A stretch of 64,000 nt of DNA from Bedellia somnulentella (Eukaryota; Arthropoda; Insecta; Lepidoptera; Bedelliidae), in NCBI GenBank assembly GCA_963576735.1, contig OY755177.1:14198001-14262000 (forward strand), written 5' to 3'. The notes beneath the pieces are model-generated. The model searched no databases, had not been told where the DNA came from, and saw nothing but the letters and a program-made list of their open reading frames with translations. Within the stretch, counting starts at the first letter, position 1. Every line of letters begins with the position of its first letter. Positions 52,301-60,640 of this stretch are shown here, piece by piece. Position numbers and translations under genes: made by a program.

Positions 52301-54893
52301 AAGATCTTCAGATCTTAAATCTTCTCAACCTCTCTATGATATTGAGTAGGGAAAATATAACAAAATAAAGATAAATAAGAATAAAGACTAAGTTATTATA
52401 TCCATTTCTTCCGTTGGGTGTACGTAAGAGGCGACTAACGGTATTGGGGCTTTTTATGGGATTTTTGGGCGATGCGGTTGGAGACCCATCACCAACAACC
52501 TTTATTCTACCATCTTTTCCCCACTCAACTTCCAAAAGTGGCTGAGAAATTTCTAATTACTCAGCTCTGGCTACCCCTTTTAGGGATTTATAGCCGTGAG
52601 TATATGTATGTATGTATGTATGTTATTATATGCTAACCAAATATTTTTCACAATCCTAATAGACATACGTTGTCTCTTCCAGAGAATGGCGAGTATCCCA
52701 CGCTCTCTCGCACCACCAGTACACCAACACGCTCCAAGACATAGAGCTCAGTATGCTGGAGCCGTTCCTGGAGTACATGCCAAACAAGAACAAATCTGTA
52801 CTCACTCAACTGGGCGCTTTATATTGGCCTATTATTTTTCCGTTTTCCTCCATCTTTAGTATGTTGAAAAGGTAACATTAAATTTATTAAATATGTTTTA
52901 AAGTAAAGGGAAGCTTATAAAAAAAACATATTTTTAAACATATGTTGTTTCAAAAGTGGTCATTTTCGCTTATTTTATAAACTTTTTTAATGGTTAGGTA
53001 AAACGCCATGAGAAAAACAGCGTTTATTTTGATGTTGAGGAAACAAGTCTGTAAATGGTTCTTCCAGGCAAATATTGGGTGCTTAAAAGAATATAGTCTC
53101 TTGACAGTGTACCATTCGGAGACAACCCTACAGATATTCATTACTGAATCATTACTGACTCCGCTACTCTTTTGAGTATTGATGGCGAAAACAATATGTA
53201 GATAGGTATTTTGTGGTCGAAGCCTAGATTTTCACAAATAAGCTATATTTTTTTACTACTTTTACATTTTATTAAAGGCAAGAAGATTAAAAAAAACAAT
53301 AAGTTCCATTTAAAGCATAACGTTCTAAGGAAAAGATGTTAACATTATTTCATTTGTATTTTTTCAGCTTTTTCGTCCCCTTCATCCAATTTGAAGGAAA
53401 ACGTGTAGACTGGAGTTACATAATCCCACTTATTATGCCAACGTGGATGTACATTTCTGGAGGAATTTCTATGGGAGAAGTGATGTTATTGTGGGTGTGG
53501 TTGCTGATGAGTGCCAGTATGTTCTTCATGGTGTTTGGTCTGACCGCTGGGCATCATGGGCATACCAACTTCTTCAGTGGTGATATTCCTAGGTATTTTT
53601 GAACAAATTACATTTATACGCATATCTTCAACTGCCGTCTAGTGCCGGCTTAAATTGTAACTAGGTACCCGTTTCTATCCACGGGTGTTGTAAGAGGCGA
53701 CTAAGGTTATAGGGTTTTTGTTTGAGGCGATGCGGTTGGAGACCCATCACCAACGACACTTTATTTCTACCATCTTGTCCCTATCAACTTTCAAATGTGG
53801 CTAACTCTGAAGTTTTATATATATGTACTGTATAGTATATGTATGTGTATGTATGCTACAACTGCCTTACTGCCTTAATACTAACGATATTCTTATTAAA
53901 CTAAGCCGTTGTAAGTTTTTCAGATTTAATAATACATGGTTAAAAACTCAACTCAACTCAACAACAAGTATACTCGAATTAACATATTTTTTTCATACCA
54001 TATAACCTTATTGCAAAAAAACCATAGATACAAAGATGTGTAAACCCAAAAGAGGTTAATCACAACAGAACAGTGTTTTTGAAATCTTGTCGTAATGTTC
54101 ATGTCAGTAGCCCTTAATAAAAAAGCAATAACTTGAATTCTCCAGAAAGTTCCGTAGAGGTATCAGGTGGTATGGGATACTTTACTAATGGACAAACAAA
54201 ACTATTAAAGCTAATGTTACTACTTCTCCTAAAACGTAAAACGGCGGCGTCCGAAGCGAGGGTCTTTGGACATTGTATTGCTTTTATTAGTATTAATTGT
54301 GAATATTAAAGATACAATAAAGCCGTTTCACGTTTTATCTAGAAACAAAGTGCCTTCATTTGAGTTTCATTAAAGATAAAGATATTGTATTTGTTAAAGA
54401 TTTCACCATGTTTTACGAACCGTAGAAATAGCTTGTTTGAAAATAAGATTAATTTTTTTTTTTGCTTACATTGTCATCGGATGATATAAGAATTTTTCAC
54501 ATACACGCCTGCATATAAGATAACATATAATCACCTTATTTATTTTGTACAAATGTCATAGGTATTTGTAAAAGACTAATTATTCTTTTTTTCAGAGAAA
54601 AAAATCCAGATTGGGGTCTTCACCAAATGGACGTTATAGTGGAAAGGATGGAGTATACAGATGATCATTTCAAGTCCCTCACTCGGTTTGGAGATCACGC
54701 CCTACATCATCTCTTCCCGACATTAGATCATGCGGAACTACAGCTCCTTTATCCAGTATTCTTGAAACACTGTGAAAAATTTGATACCCAACTACGGACG
54801 AATAACTTCTACCAAGCACTATTTAGTCAATGCAAGCAGATCTACCGAAAAACCCCAAATGATTTTCGGAACAAGACTACATGCGTTAAATGA
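43130..54893 (+). CDS. Cyt-b5-r: Cytochrome b5-related protein (cyt b5 / fatty-acid desaturase-like fusion), 5 coding exons
   Basis: Joined exons 43130-43345, 46616-47022, 52683-52871, 53368-53592 and 54596-54893 give 1335 nt, 444 residues plus TGA, with every intron GT-AG and every phase matching. Residues 25-90 form a cytochrome b5 heme domain: HPGG at 61-64 supplies one axial histidine and H83 or H84 the other. Residues from about 145 form a membrane desaturase-like domain with histidine box 1 (H186, H190), box 2 (H214, H218, H219) and box 3 (H380, H383, H384). Hydrophobic stretches near 145-184, 253-265, 288-300 and 308-331 fit an endoplasmic-reticulum multi-pass protein. Length and order match the insect Cyt-b5-r family (Drosophila member about 436 residues). 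The family is a presumed electron-transfer/desaturase-type enzyme, but its substrate is not settled. All key residues are present, so the gene looks functional. The start is chosen because it follows an acceptor (AG 43117-43118) by 11 nt and opens the family-typical N terminus. Confidence 0.95.
44141..44212 (-). tRNA. tRNA-like core of repeat T, inverted copy
   Basis: Same 72-nt structure on the minus strand. One anticodon-stem pair is lost (A opposite C), while the acceptor and T arms are intact. Confidence 0.42.
44627..44698 (+). tRNA. tRNA-like core of repeat T (complete cloverleaf, probably not a functional gene)
   Basis: 72 nt folding into all four arms. The acceptor is GACACGG with CTGTGTC (one G-T pair), the D stem GCTC/GAGC, the anticodon stem TCGGG/CCCGA with loop GCGTTTA, and the T stem GCGGG/CCCGC with loop TTCGATC. 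The anticodon position would be GTT, but base 33 is C, not the invariant T. A and B boxes (TAGCTCAGTTGG, GGTTCGATCC) are intact. Because it sits inside a repeated unit, it is most likely the Pol III head or core of a SINE-like element. Confidence 0.5.
44832..45052 (-). mobile_element. Repeat A, extreme head missing (intron 1)
   Basis: TACATACATATACTCACGGC to CACCCACCGGAAGAAAGG. The last 25 or so bases of the head are absent. Confidence 0.78.
45585..46092. repeat. Repeat-T remnant split by repeat B
   Basis: 45585-45649 contains GGAAAGAAAAATTTCG and TTTTATTTATTA, and 46022-46092 continues with TTATTTATTAG, CATGAACAAAAAC and TTATGTGATA. Between the halves lies repeat B with its target duplication. 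Confidence 0.6.
45650..46021 (+). mobile_element. Repeat B: full-length tRNA-headed SINE with TTATG tail
   Basis: The target duplication TTTTATTTATTA (45638-45649, 46022-46033) encloses 372 bp. The head carries an A-box-like TGATAGCCCAGTGGG and a B-box GTTCAAATCC. The body has TTTGTCTTTTCTAAAGACAT, AACGGCGATAGGCCTGCCCC and TCACGTGATGTTCAGAAG, and the tail ATGTTATGTTATG. This is the reference copy for this family in the window. Confidence 0.85.
46166..46325 (-). mobile_element. LINE-A fragment with internal deletion (intron 1)
   Basis: 46166-46220 is the reversed 3' end (CTCAAGCCGTTAATTCCCAC). From about 46232 it matches reversed coding sequence near 12960-13055 (GCCACACCCAATATTCGCTG, CATACATAAGCGTACATC). 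About 350 nt of LINE-A are missing between. Confidence 0.62.
46616..47022 (+). CDS. Cyt-b5-r: Cyt-b5-r coding exon 2 (residues 73-208)
   Basis: The acceptor TTGTTTTCAG is followed by GGA ACT GAC, which continues the b5 domain after residue 72 ([12 protein letters not shown], second heme histidine). The exon then encodes the b5-desaturase linker, two hydrophobic segments (about residues 145-162 and 165-184) and histidine box 1 (HNYFH, 186-190). It ends with two bases of codon 208, followed by the donor GTAAGT. Confidence 0.93.
48274..48527 (-). mobile_element. Repeat A, full length, 9-bp target duplication (intron 2)
   Basis: TCAGATAGA at 48265-48273 and 48528-48536. Variant with ACGACACCCGTGGGTAAAAG. 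Confidence 0.85.
48740..51971 (+). mobile_element. Full-length RTE-type non-LTR retrotransposon, 11-bp target duplication
   Basis: The insertion is bounded by AATATTAATAA at 48729-48739 and 51972-51982. It is about 3.2 kb, the usual size of RTE elements, begins CCGTGGCGTCG, and ends in the GATGATGATG repeat typical of insect RTE tails. Around 250 nt of 5' leader precede the main reading frame, with a small open frame (48742-49131) that may be leader sequence. The element is much more GC-rich than its surroundings and lies in the sense direction in intron 2 of Cyt-b5-r. The near-perfect target duplication suggests a fairly recent insertion. Confidence 0.88.
48990..51962 (+). CDS. RTE-type LINE polyprotein: AP endonuclease plus reverse transcriptase
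   Basis: 990 codons uninterrupted. The N-terminal APE-type endonuclease shows TYNGRTL (51-57), SEIRR with E82, QVYAPT with Y153, MGDFNARVG with D189 and N191, EIDFIM with D257 and GSDHRLV with D281 and H282. The reverse transcriptase shows [33 protein letters not shown], motif [10 protein letters not shown] (D638), motif [11 protein letters not shown] and motif [10 protein letters not shown] (736-739 FAGD). The C-terminal region has [16 protein letters not shown] and [11 protein letters not shown], as in RTE elements. Motif C is normally FADD: codon GGC at 51201-51203 replaces the expected aspartate, and this should abolish polymerase activity. The reading frame is otherwise intact. Confidence 0.9.
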   Translation: MAATKIQRPSIPGSPAGPGHFGSGQGPTGRAEGAKNHRVRNGCQHQLDLATYNGRTLRTAEKMEELEVELTKIRWDILGLSEIRREGEDTIVLESGHLLYFREGDHQSQGGVGFLVKKSLISSIVEISSVSSRVAYLIIKLTKRYSLKVVQVYAPTSTHADTEVEAVFEDISRAINDTAKTHYTVVMGDFNARVGVQECDETRVGPHGIGCRNQRGQMLVNFLEHQGLYLMNTFFQKRPQRKWTWRSPDGRTANEIDFIMTDKRHIFRDVSVISRFNTGSDHRLVRGTLSINYKLERKRLMRSTLRPNLRQLLSGSENFQMDLLNRFDSLETTDDVNEKANQLIGALREVGHRHFKTRRDGKESKLSQETLELMRQRRELPYTQEHSSQHRALSKHIKKLIRRDLRSFNTRLIEEAIERNRGSKVFSQQLGRSQLTKLKREDGRIVVSKPELLREVENFYGRLYASHAAPPEEHDTDPRAPLTRHFTEDIPDVDLDEIRSALRQLKNSKAPGDDGVTTELLRAGGTPVLRALKDLFNNVIYSGTIPEAWSESVVVLFFKKGDKTLLKNYRPIALLSHVYKLFSRVISNRLAQRFDEFQPVEQAGFRKGFSTVDHIHTVRQIIQKTKEYNQPLCLAFVDYEKAFDSIETWAVLQALQRCRIDWRYIEVLRHLYNAATMTVQVQDQKTEPIQLQRGVRQGDVISPKLFTNALEDVFKMMNWNGKGICVNGEYISHLRFAGDIVVMTETLEDLGGMISSLNSASRRVGLGMNLEKTKIMFNRLVQPRPVLVEGAELEVVPEYVYLGQTLRLGRNNFDKEAARRIQLGWAAFGKLRHIFSSAILQCLKTKVFNQCVLPVLTYGAETWTLTAGLVHQFKVTQRAMERAMLGITLLDRIRNDVIRQRTKVADEAHRISKLKWQWAGHICRRTDNRWGRRVLEWRPRTGRRSVGRPPARWTDDLKQVAGSGWMRLAEDRKRWRAMGDAYVQQWTSVG
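52293..52622. mobile_element. Repeat A pair before Cyt-b5-r exon 3
   Basis: 52293-52380 is a degraded minus-strand 3' half (AGGGTAGCAAGATCTTC). 52401-52622 is a well-preserved + strand copy without its head (CCATTTCTTCCGTTGGGTG to an ATGT tail). The + copy ends about 60 nt before the exon 3 acceptor at 52682. Confidence 0.78.
52683..52871 (+). CDS. Cyt-b5-r: Cyt-b5-r coding exon 3 (residues 208-271)
   Basis: The acceptor is TCTTCCAG. The first base completes alanine 208 and the exon reads [16 protein letters not shown], which contains histidine box 2 (H214, H218, H219). A hydrophobic stretch follows near 253-265. The exon ends AAAAG with donor GTAACA, leaving two bases of codon 271. A repeat-A copy ends only about 60 nt upstream of the acceptor. 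Confidence 0.92.
52872..53367 (+). other. Intron 3 of Cyt-b5-r
   Basis: About 0.5 kb of AT-rich intron between exons 3 and 4. No repeat was recognised in it. Confidence 0.9.
53368..53592 (+). CDS. Cyt-b5-r: Cyt-b5-r coding exon 4 (residues 271-346)
   Basis: The acceptor TTTTTTCAG is followed by a base that completes serine 271. The exon encodes two strongly hydrophobic segments (about 288-300 and 308-331) and the motif AGHHGHTN (331-338), whose histidines are typical of this subfamily. It ends CCTAG with donor GTATTT, leaving two bases of codon 346. Confidence 0.92.
53593..54595 (+). other. Intron 4 of Cyt-b5-r
   Basis: About 1.0 kb. A degenerate repeat A (53634-53857) begins about 40 nt after the donor. 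The rest is AT-rich and unremarkable, with a long pyrimidine tract before the exon 5 acceptor. Confidence 0.9.
53634..53857 (+). mobile_element. Repeat A, diverged (intron 4)
   Basis: TGCCGTCTAGTGCCGGC to GGAGACCCATCACCAACG. The 3' part is replaced by TATATATGTACTGTATAG-type sequence before an ATGT tail. Confidence 0.68.
54596..54893 (+). CDS. Cyt-b5-r: Cyt-b5-r coding exon 5 (residues 346-444, stop TGA)
   Basis: The acceptor TTTTTTTCAG is followed by a base that completes arginine 346. The exon reads [12 protein letters not shown] and then [15 protein letters not shown] with histidine box 3 (H380, H383, H384), and ends in a basic, soluble C-terminal tail. The stop is TGA at 54891-54893. Confidence 0.94.
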
Positions 54894-54949
54894 ATAAACT
54901 TATTTTTAATAGTTGATTGTGATAAAAACTTGCCATTATTTAAAATAAA
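54893..54949 (+). terminator. Candidate polyadenylation signals of Cyt-b5-r
   Basis: An AATAAA overlaps the stop codon (54893-54898) and a second lies about 50 nt downstream (54944-54949). The second is better placed for a real, very short 3' UTR. Inference from position only. Confidence 0.55.
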
Positions 54950-55671
54950 AAACAGATTCTTTTTTATTTATTAAACAATTATGATTCTTTGTATTCGGTT
55001 AGTATTTTATTAGACTTCATTACTTATTAGTTATATCTTTGATCAAAAGTTGTAGGGTTGTAATACATAATTGCAGACATTTTTGTAATCTAGAAATATA
55101 AAACAACTTTTTTTGAACATTTAATATTGGTACCTAAGGTGATATTTATTAAACAACCGAAATGGGTGCTATTTTATGAGCTTGACAACATAATACGAAT
55201 AATATCGTTACAATTTAGTTTTGTTTAAAAGCTAGTTCTTTGTGAATGCAGTGAATGGGTATGGAAACTAATGTTTCACGCTAAAGAGAATACATGAACT
55301 ACTGCGTTTCCCTTTTAGCAAGAACAGTCCTTCCTAAATGAAGTTTAATCTCTGCTCTGCTATTCCCTCTATTCTTTGGAAAATAAATAATGTAATGCTT
55401 TACATTACATTACTTATTACATATATTATTTTTGCTACAAAGGCTTTGAGAGCAATAAAAGATAAACATTCATTCAACGATATTCTTATTTTGTCATGCA
55501 TGTTGAAATAGGTGAACCTAGGTTTTTGCAACGAAAAGCCAATAAACTGAAATCACATATTCTTAAATTCACTACCTATTTCTTAAACTAATTAGTAAAC
55601 TCACTAAGAATGAATTGGCTGCATATGTACCGTCTAATAACTCGAAGATTACCAGCTTTGACTAGTTACCA
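54950..55671. other. 3' flank of Cyt-b5-r, nothing recognised
   Basis: AT-rich. Palindromic TAATGTAATGCTTTACATTACATTA text near 55388-55412 is a simple hairpin. Confidence 0.45.
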
Positions 55672-55869
55672 TACATGCATACATATACTCAAGGCTATGA
55701 TTCAAAAAAGCTGTAGCCAGAGCTTCTGAATTAGAAATACCTAAGGTATTTTTGAAAGTTGGTAGTGGGTTGACAGCCACATCGCCAAAAAGCACTTAAA
55801 AAGGCCCTTCACCCTTATTAGCCCATGGGATCCATAGGGTTACAGCTATTCTAAGCCTAAGTACACAGT
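55672..55869 (-). mobile_element. Repeat A, diverged, downstream of Cyt-b5-r
   Basis: ACATATACTCAAGGCTATGA, TGTAGCCAGAGCTTCTG and TATTCTAAGCCTAAGTACAC in order. Confidence 0.55.
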
Positions 55870-55984
55870 TATTCATATTATTAACAAAAGTTCTAAGCAT
55901 TATTTCTTATTTGAACAAAAAGTAGAGAGCAACTAGTGATATTAAAGTTATATTTATGTTTTGTCTTATGGAAATGTGTATCTA

Positions 55985-57304
55985 CGAGGGGCATGCCAAA
56001 AAAACTAGATACTCAAAAATTTTTTTTTTTCTTTATTACAAGTATCGATCTTTTCAAAGTATTATATTAACCCACTTTTCTTACTTTCACTTTTTCACTT
56101 TTCACCCACACTTTTCCATACGTCTGAACCAATTGGAAAATACCTGTGACCACTCTTCTTTAGATACCTTAGAAATCTCGAAATTATAGGCAACCAGCGC
56201 ATCTTCTTTCTTTCAAACCTCTTCCCCTTTAGTTTTTTAGAAGTAAAAATCACAAGGCGCTTGGTGAGGGGAATACGGCGGGTGAGGCAGAGTTGACATA
56301 TTTTTCGAGTTGAAAAAGTTAGTGTTCTGGCAGACGTGTGCGGCGCCGCATTGTCGTGGTGCCAGAGAAGGTGCCGGATTCCTGACTTCGGTCGCTTGTC
56401 ACACCAAGCTGATATTACTTTTGGAGCACAAACTGTCACATACCATTCGGAGTTCACCGTTCTTTCATTCTCTAGCATAACAGTTGCAATATGACCCGTT
56501 TTGCAGAAAAACGAGGTGACCATTTATTTCTGTGTGCTTCGTGCACGGCGACATTTCGTTGGAGTTGGCTCGTCTTCAAAGCACCATACAGTCGACTGTC
56601 GGTCGCTTTGATTCGGGATCATAGTTATATAGCTTTGTTTCGTCACCAGTCAGTATATCATATACATTTTTTTCCCGCCTCCGTTGAATTTATCTAGCAT
56701 GAATAGGCACCAATCCACCCGACGGTCTTTCTGCTCATCGGTAAGTTTGTGCGGCCACCCATCTCGAACAACGTTTACGGAGAGAAGGGTGGTCGTGAAT
56801 TATGTTTTGCATTGCTGCTGATCCAATTCCTAGTTCTTGCTATAGCTCTACATATGTAATTTGTCGGTTATCGCGAATAAGTTTTTCGACTGCACGAACG
56901 TTTTCTTGTGTGACCGCGGTTGGCGGCCGTCCTGTCTTCGCTTCATCTTCGAGACATCCCCGTCCTCTTTAAAATTCAGCAAACCAATTGAATACTGTTG
57001 CTCGGGAACAAGCAGACTCATCAAAATTAGATGCCAAAAGTTCAAAACCTTCTTGAGGCTTTAAACCTTTTTAAAGTCATAATAAATCAAAGCGCGAAAA
57101 TCACGTCGACTTAGCTCCATTGTTGTAAATGAATTCCCGCCAGATTCTCGGAAAAATGATGCTCATTGAAATAAAAAATAAATAAGAGAAGTTTGTTCTA
57201 TATTCCAATATGTCAATAAAAACCCAGCCTATAAGATGGTGTATAGCTTGCCAGTGTCAATTAAACAAGAAAAGAGTATCTAACTTCTATTGGCATGCCC
57301 CTCG
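55985..57304 (-). mobile_element. mariner transposon with intact ends (TA target)
   Basis: The left end CGAGGGGCATGCC and the right end (reverse complement) CGAGGGGCATGCC form inverted repeats about 30 bp long, also sharing AGATACTC at their inner edge. TA dinucleotides flank both sides (55983-55984, 57305-57306). Total length is 1320 bp, the normal size for mariner. The transposase is on the minus strand. Confidence 0.92.
56095..57120 (-). pseudogene. mariner transposase, decayed
   Basis: The start ATG is at 57118-57120 and reads MELSRRDFRALIYYD. The N-terminal DNA-binding half includes FNWFAEFKEDGDVS-like text split by frameshifts. The three catalytic aspartates are still visible in separate frames: TGDET near 56645, HHDNA near 56355 and APCDF near 56250. 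Several frameshifts and an internal stop mean it is not functional. Coding length (about 1.03 kb) is near the usual 345 codons. Confidence 0.85.
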
Positions 57305-57430
57305 TATCAAGTATACGATTAAATGCACATACGTACATCCTTATTAGTGTGTCAGTGTCAGTTGCTAGAAAAATCACTTGAATAGTGTCCTAATGCGTGT
57401 ACTAATGTTTCTCTTTTGAGATCTGTTTAT

Positions 57431-57958
57431 AATTCGGTATGCAAAGTTTTACAAAAGTGATGCTGACTGCGAAACCATTTCGAGATATTATATTATGATA
57501 TGATATTATATTATATTATATTATGTTTTTAAACAATATTTTCTTAAAATTAAATCAAACAAAGCTAAGATGACCGTTATTTTGTTAAAAAACTGCAACA
57601 GTATTTGACCTTCAGTGTTATTTCAAAGACATTTGTTTTTGCAGTTCATTAATAAAATATCGAAAATCATAGGTTTCTTTAGTATATTCTCGTAATAATT
57701 TCATTTGAGATCACAAAGTCGTGAAATGTTAAGCAATTAGCAACATTTTTATTAAACATTTCTTTTTATTTGCATGTCGCTACGTGATATTTTCGATTGG
57801 AGACGTCATTAAGTACAAAAATAGAACAATCTTTAAAAAATCATAACTTTACAATTACTCATTTTAAATGAAAATATTCAAATTAGTCTCTTATTTTCAT
57901 GTTTGCTATTGAATAAAAATATTTAATAAATACCAAAAAAAACTTTGCATACCGAATT
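57431..57958 (+). mobile_element. MITE with TTCGGTATGCAAAG inverted ends, longer copy
   Basis: Same ends as 1188-1588, here AATTCGGTATGC at one side and GCATACCGAATT at the other. It contains a TATTA-rich tract (about 57487-57525), which explains part of its extra length. Confidence 0.65.
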
Positions 57959-58828
57959 GGTATTACCATTTTTTTATGAAATTTGTGACGCAGCTCAGCA
58001 GTTAAGTAAGTTTCGTTAAAATTAAAATTCACTCATGATTTTCCATTAAGATATTGTGATTTTGTTATAATGTTATTATTTTTTTGTTTAATTTGGGAAC
58101 AGTCACAGTGTCCTGTACTGAAGTTCATAAATACAATATTAATCTACTCTGTTCTACTATTATAGAATCTTAAACTAATTAGACTAAGTTGTAGTAAATA
58201 CAAAAAATAAGTGTGGAGGTTAATCTATGTTAACATTTGTGAAGACTTTACCAATATTATTTTTAAATAGTATGAACAAAATGGATGTTATATGTTGGAG
58301 AGGTAGATAAAATGATTCGGCAAATTTGGTACTTGAGACAAAAAAGGCTAATATTAAAGTTGTAAATAAATAAAAGATTAATTTTAATTCAGTATTTTAT
58401 TTATAATCTTTCGGATATTAAGCTGCTGAAACATTTATTCCTATGCAGTGAAATGTCTAAATATACAAGTTCTTCTCATTCCATGTGTTACCAGACCCTA
58501 CCGTCGTTATCAAAATGTTTGAACAGTAACTTAAACTCAACGAAATACGAATGATACGAATAAAAATACGAATGATGCGTATTTGTATTAAATCATTTCC
58601 ATTTCTCGTAACAACTGAAGTATCACACACTTTTTATGACTTCTTAAGGTAGAATTATGTTTCATTCAGCGAAACAAAAACACTTTATGTAAACAAGCCA
58701 TGCAAAGGCTTTAAATATTCATTACTCATTTACATGAGTATTTTTCTCAGTATTATGTATTATTGTTGTGATTCCTTATCCCCAGAATTTAATGGTCAAT
58801 GAATATTATTGCTAATGAAAACGTTCTT
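57959..58828. other. Intergenic, nothing recognised
   Basis: AT-rich. A direct ATACGAATGAT..ATACGAATGATGCG duplication at about 58545-58580 is the only local structure. Confidence 0.45.
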
Positions 58829-58992
58829 ATAAAGGCAGGGGTCCGAAGTGAGAAGAATAAAAGAGCATGTATGAGAAGAATTATTAATGTAAGGGAAGCA
58901 ATAGAAGTTTGTCAAGATGGTACTAAGTGGCGATCGATAGTCTCTGCCTACCCCAATTGGAATAATAAGTGTAAGTATAAGTAAGTAAGTAT
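58829..58992 (+). mobile_element. LINE-A 3' fragment
   Basis: AAAGGCAGGGGTCCGAAGTG to GTCTCTGCCTACCCCAATTGG. The tail is AAGT-rich, not ATGT. Confidence 0.68.
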
Positions 58993-59117
58993 TTAAAAAT
59001 AAACATATTATGTAAGTATAGTTATTATATAAGTCATAAAATACAAACAGAAACAATAGCATAGTTTGTGAAATATATTTGGATATATCGCGTTTTTAAC
59101 AGATGGCAACCCTAATT

Positions 59118-59163
59118 TATACATACATACATAAATATACTCACGCCATTAATTCCCATTATA
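59118..59163 (-). mobile_element. LINE-A extreme 3' end
   Basis: ATACATACATACATAAATATAC then CTCACGCCATTAATTCCCAT only. Confidence 0.55.
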
Positions 59164-59943
59164 CAATTAAACCCTAATTTGCGACCACTTTTTCACAGGC
59201 AGCTATGTATTATCATATCAGGAAAAAAATAGCTTTAATTTCATATAAGAAATATGCGTGTAACTTATGAACGTATAAAACATACCAAAATATAACCTAC
59301 TTACACCTGGCTGCGAGGTAGTTGCGGCCGAATTTGCAACGGCACCTATGGATTTTATATTCTTTTTAAACCTTGCTATGATGGGGATGATATTATATTT
59401 CGAAAACAAGTGAACGAAATTATTCTGCGAATAATAAATAACATTAATTAAATTAAAATTACTTGCGGCCACTTTTGCCTGGCTGCGTCTTGTCAGTGTA
59501 TTCTCCTATTGATAAACTTATGTTAAAATGTGTGTTTGACTCAATACGTAATGAACGTAGAGATTTAGCAGCGGGATATTATACTATAATATCATATTAT
59601 ATACCTAATTTAACTAGATGTCAAGTTGAGTGTTCGAATTTTGAACACCAATTTAATTGTACAAAACTATACCTTTTTTGGTAAAGAAAATTAAACATGT
59701 AATGTGAATGGCAAAAAATAATGATAATCTATATTGGCAACGTAAATTTGGCCAGAGTTTATAAAAATGAATAACAGTATGTATCCGATCCGTGTGTGTT
59801 AAGTCAAATACTTTGTTGTGTGTGTATTGTATTTTGCATTGATTCAGGGTATTATATCTGCTATTCAAATAAACAAAATGGTCTTATGCACTCTATTATA
59901 TTATATTCTCCTTCATTCACATAATTTTCGTAAACGCAACTCA
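59164..59943. other. Intergenic, nothing recognised
   Basis: A short repeated phrase, CCTGGCTGCG with TTGCGGCC nearby, occurs at about 59306-59330 and 59463-59487. No frame or RNA. Confidence 0.4.
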
Positions 59944-60001
59944 GCTCAAACTCAAACGTTCACGCCGTATACACCCGAAGGGGTTGGCAGAGGTACTAAG
60001 T
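59944..60001 (-). mobile_element. Repeat B, 3' end fragment
   Basis: AAACGTTCACGCCGTA and GAAGGGGTTGGCAGAGGTAC are the reversed 3' end of the family. Confidence 0.55.
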
Positions 60002-60285
60002 GTATGTATGTAAGTATGGCAGCCACTATAGTCACCTAAAAATGATACAAAACTTGCGCAATACTAATAATTAATCTATATAATAAAGTGAAGCAAAAAC
60101 TATAGATCTGTGGCGACCGCTAGACGGCGAACTCACTCGCACACTCGCAGCGTGATAAAAATCGTAAATCGCGGTATCAAAATGTTTCTCTAGCTAAACA
60201 TAAATACAAATTCTAAGTTGGTACACAGCAGGGTGTACTGACCAGTATATCTTTGCTGTTCCCACAGATTGCTATCACATTGATT

Positions 60286-60640
60286 GAACTCAGTGGGTAG
60301 AACACCTTTTATCGTGCACACGATGAGGGTTCAAATTCCAGGTCAGGCCTACACCAATTTGTCTTTTCTAAAGTCATATGTGTCTTTAATTTATCATGGT
60401 TGTTAACTGTGAAGGAAAACATCGTGAGGAAACCCACATGGCTAAGTTGTACTTTGTCATATGACAGTGTATTCGTACAAAACGGCGCTAGGCCTGCCCC
60501 TTATCACGTGAGTACACTGTCCAAGCAAAACGTGGATACTCTGAACACCTGGTGACGATGTCTCGTGATGTTCAGAAGTTTTAGGACCTCTGTTACTCCT
60601 TACATGATGTACGGCGTAAACGCTTAAGTCTTGAAAAGGG
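60286..60640 (+). mobile_element. Repeat B, near full length, degraded tail
   Basis: Starts in the tRNA-like head (GTGGGTAGAACACC, B box GGTTCAAATTC) and carries AGGCCTGCCCCTTATCACG. The 3' end is mutated (TACGGCGTAAACGCTTAAG), with no clear TTATG tail. Confidence 0.75.

Larger units (their letters stand above)
47023..52682 (+). other. Intron 2 of Cyt-b5-r
   Basis: About 5.7 kb. It contains a repeat A (48274-48527), a GC-rich non-repetitive patch (about 48595-48720), a full-length RTE-type LINE (48740-51971) and repeat-A copies at 52293-52380 and 52401-52622. The stretches 47023-48260 and 51990-52290 are AT-rich with no recognisable feature. A short open frame at 47108-47305 has no family features and was not called. 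Confidence 0.9.

Noticed and set aside
54240..54255. Alternative coding exon in intron 4
   Set aside because: GGCGGCGTCCGAAGCGAGG is locally GC-rich, but the frame closes at once and exons 4 and 5 join in phase without it.
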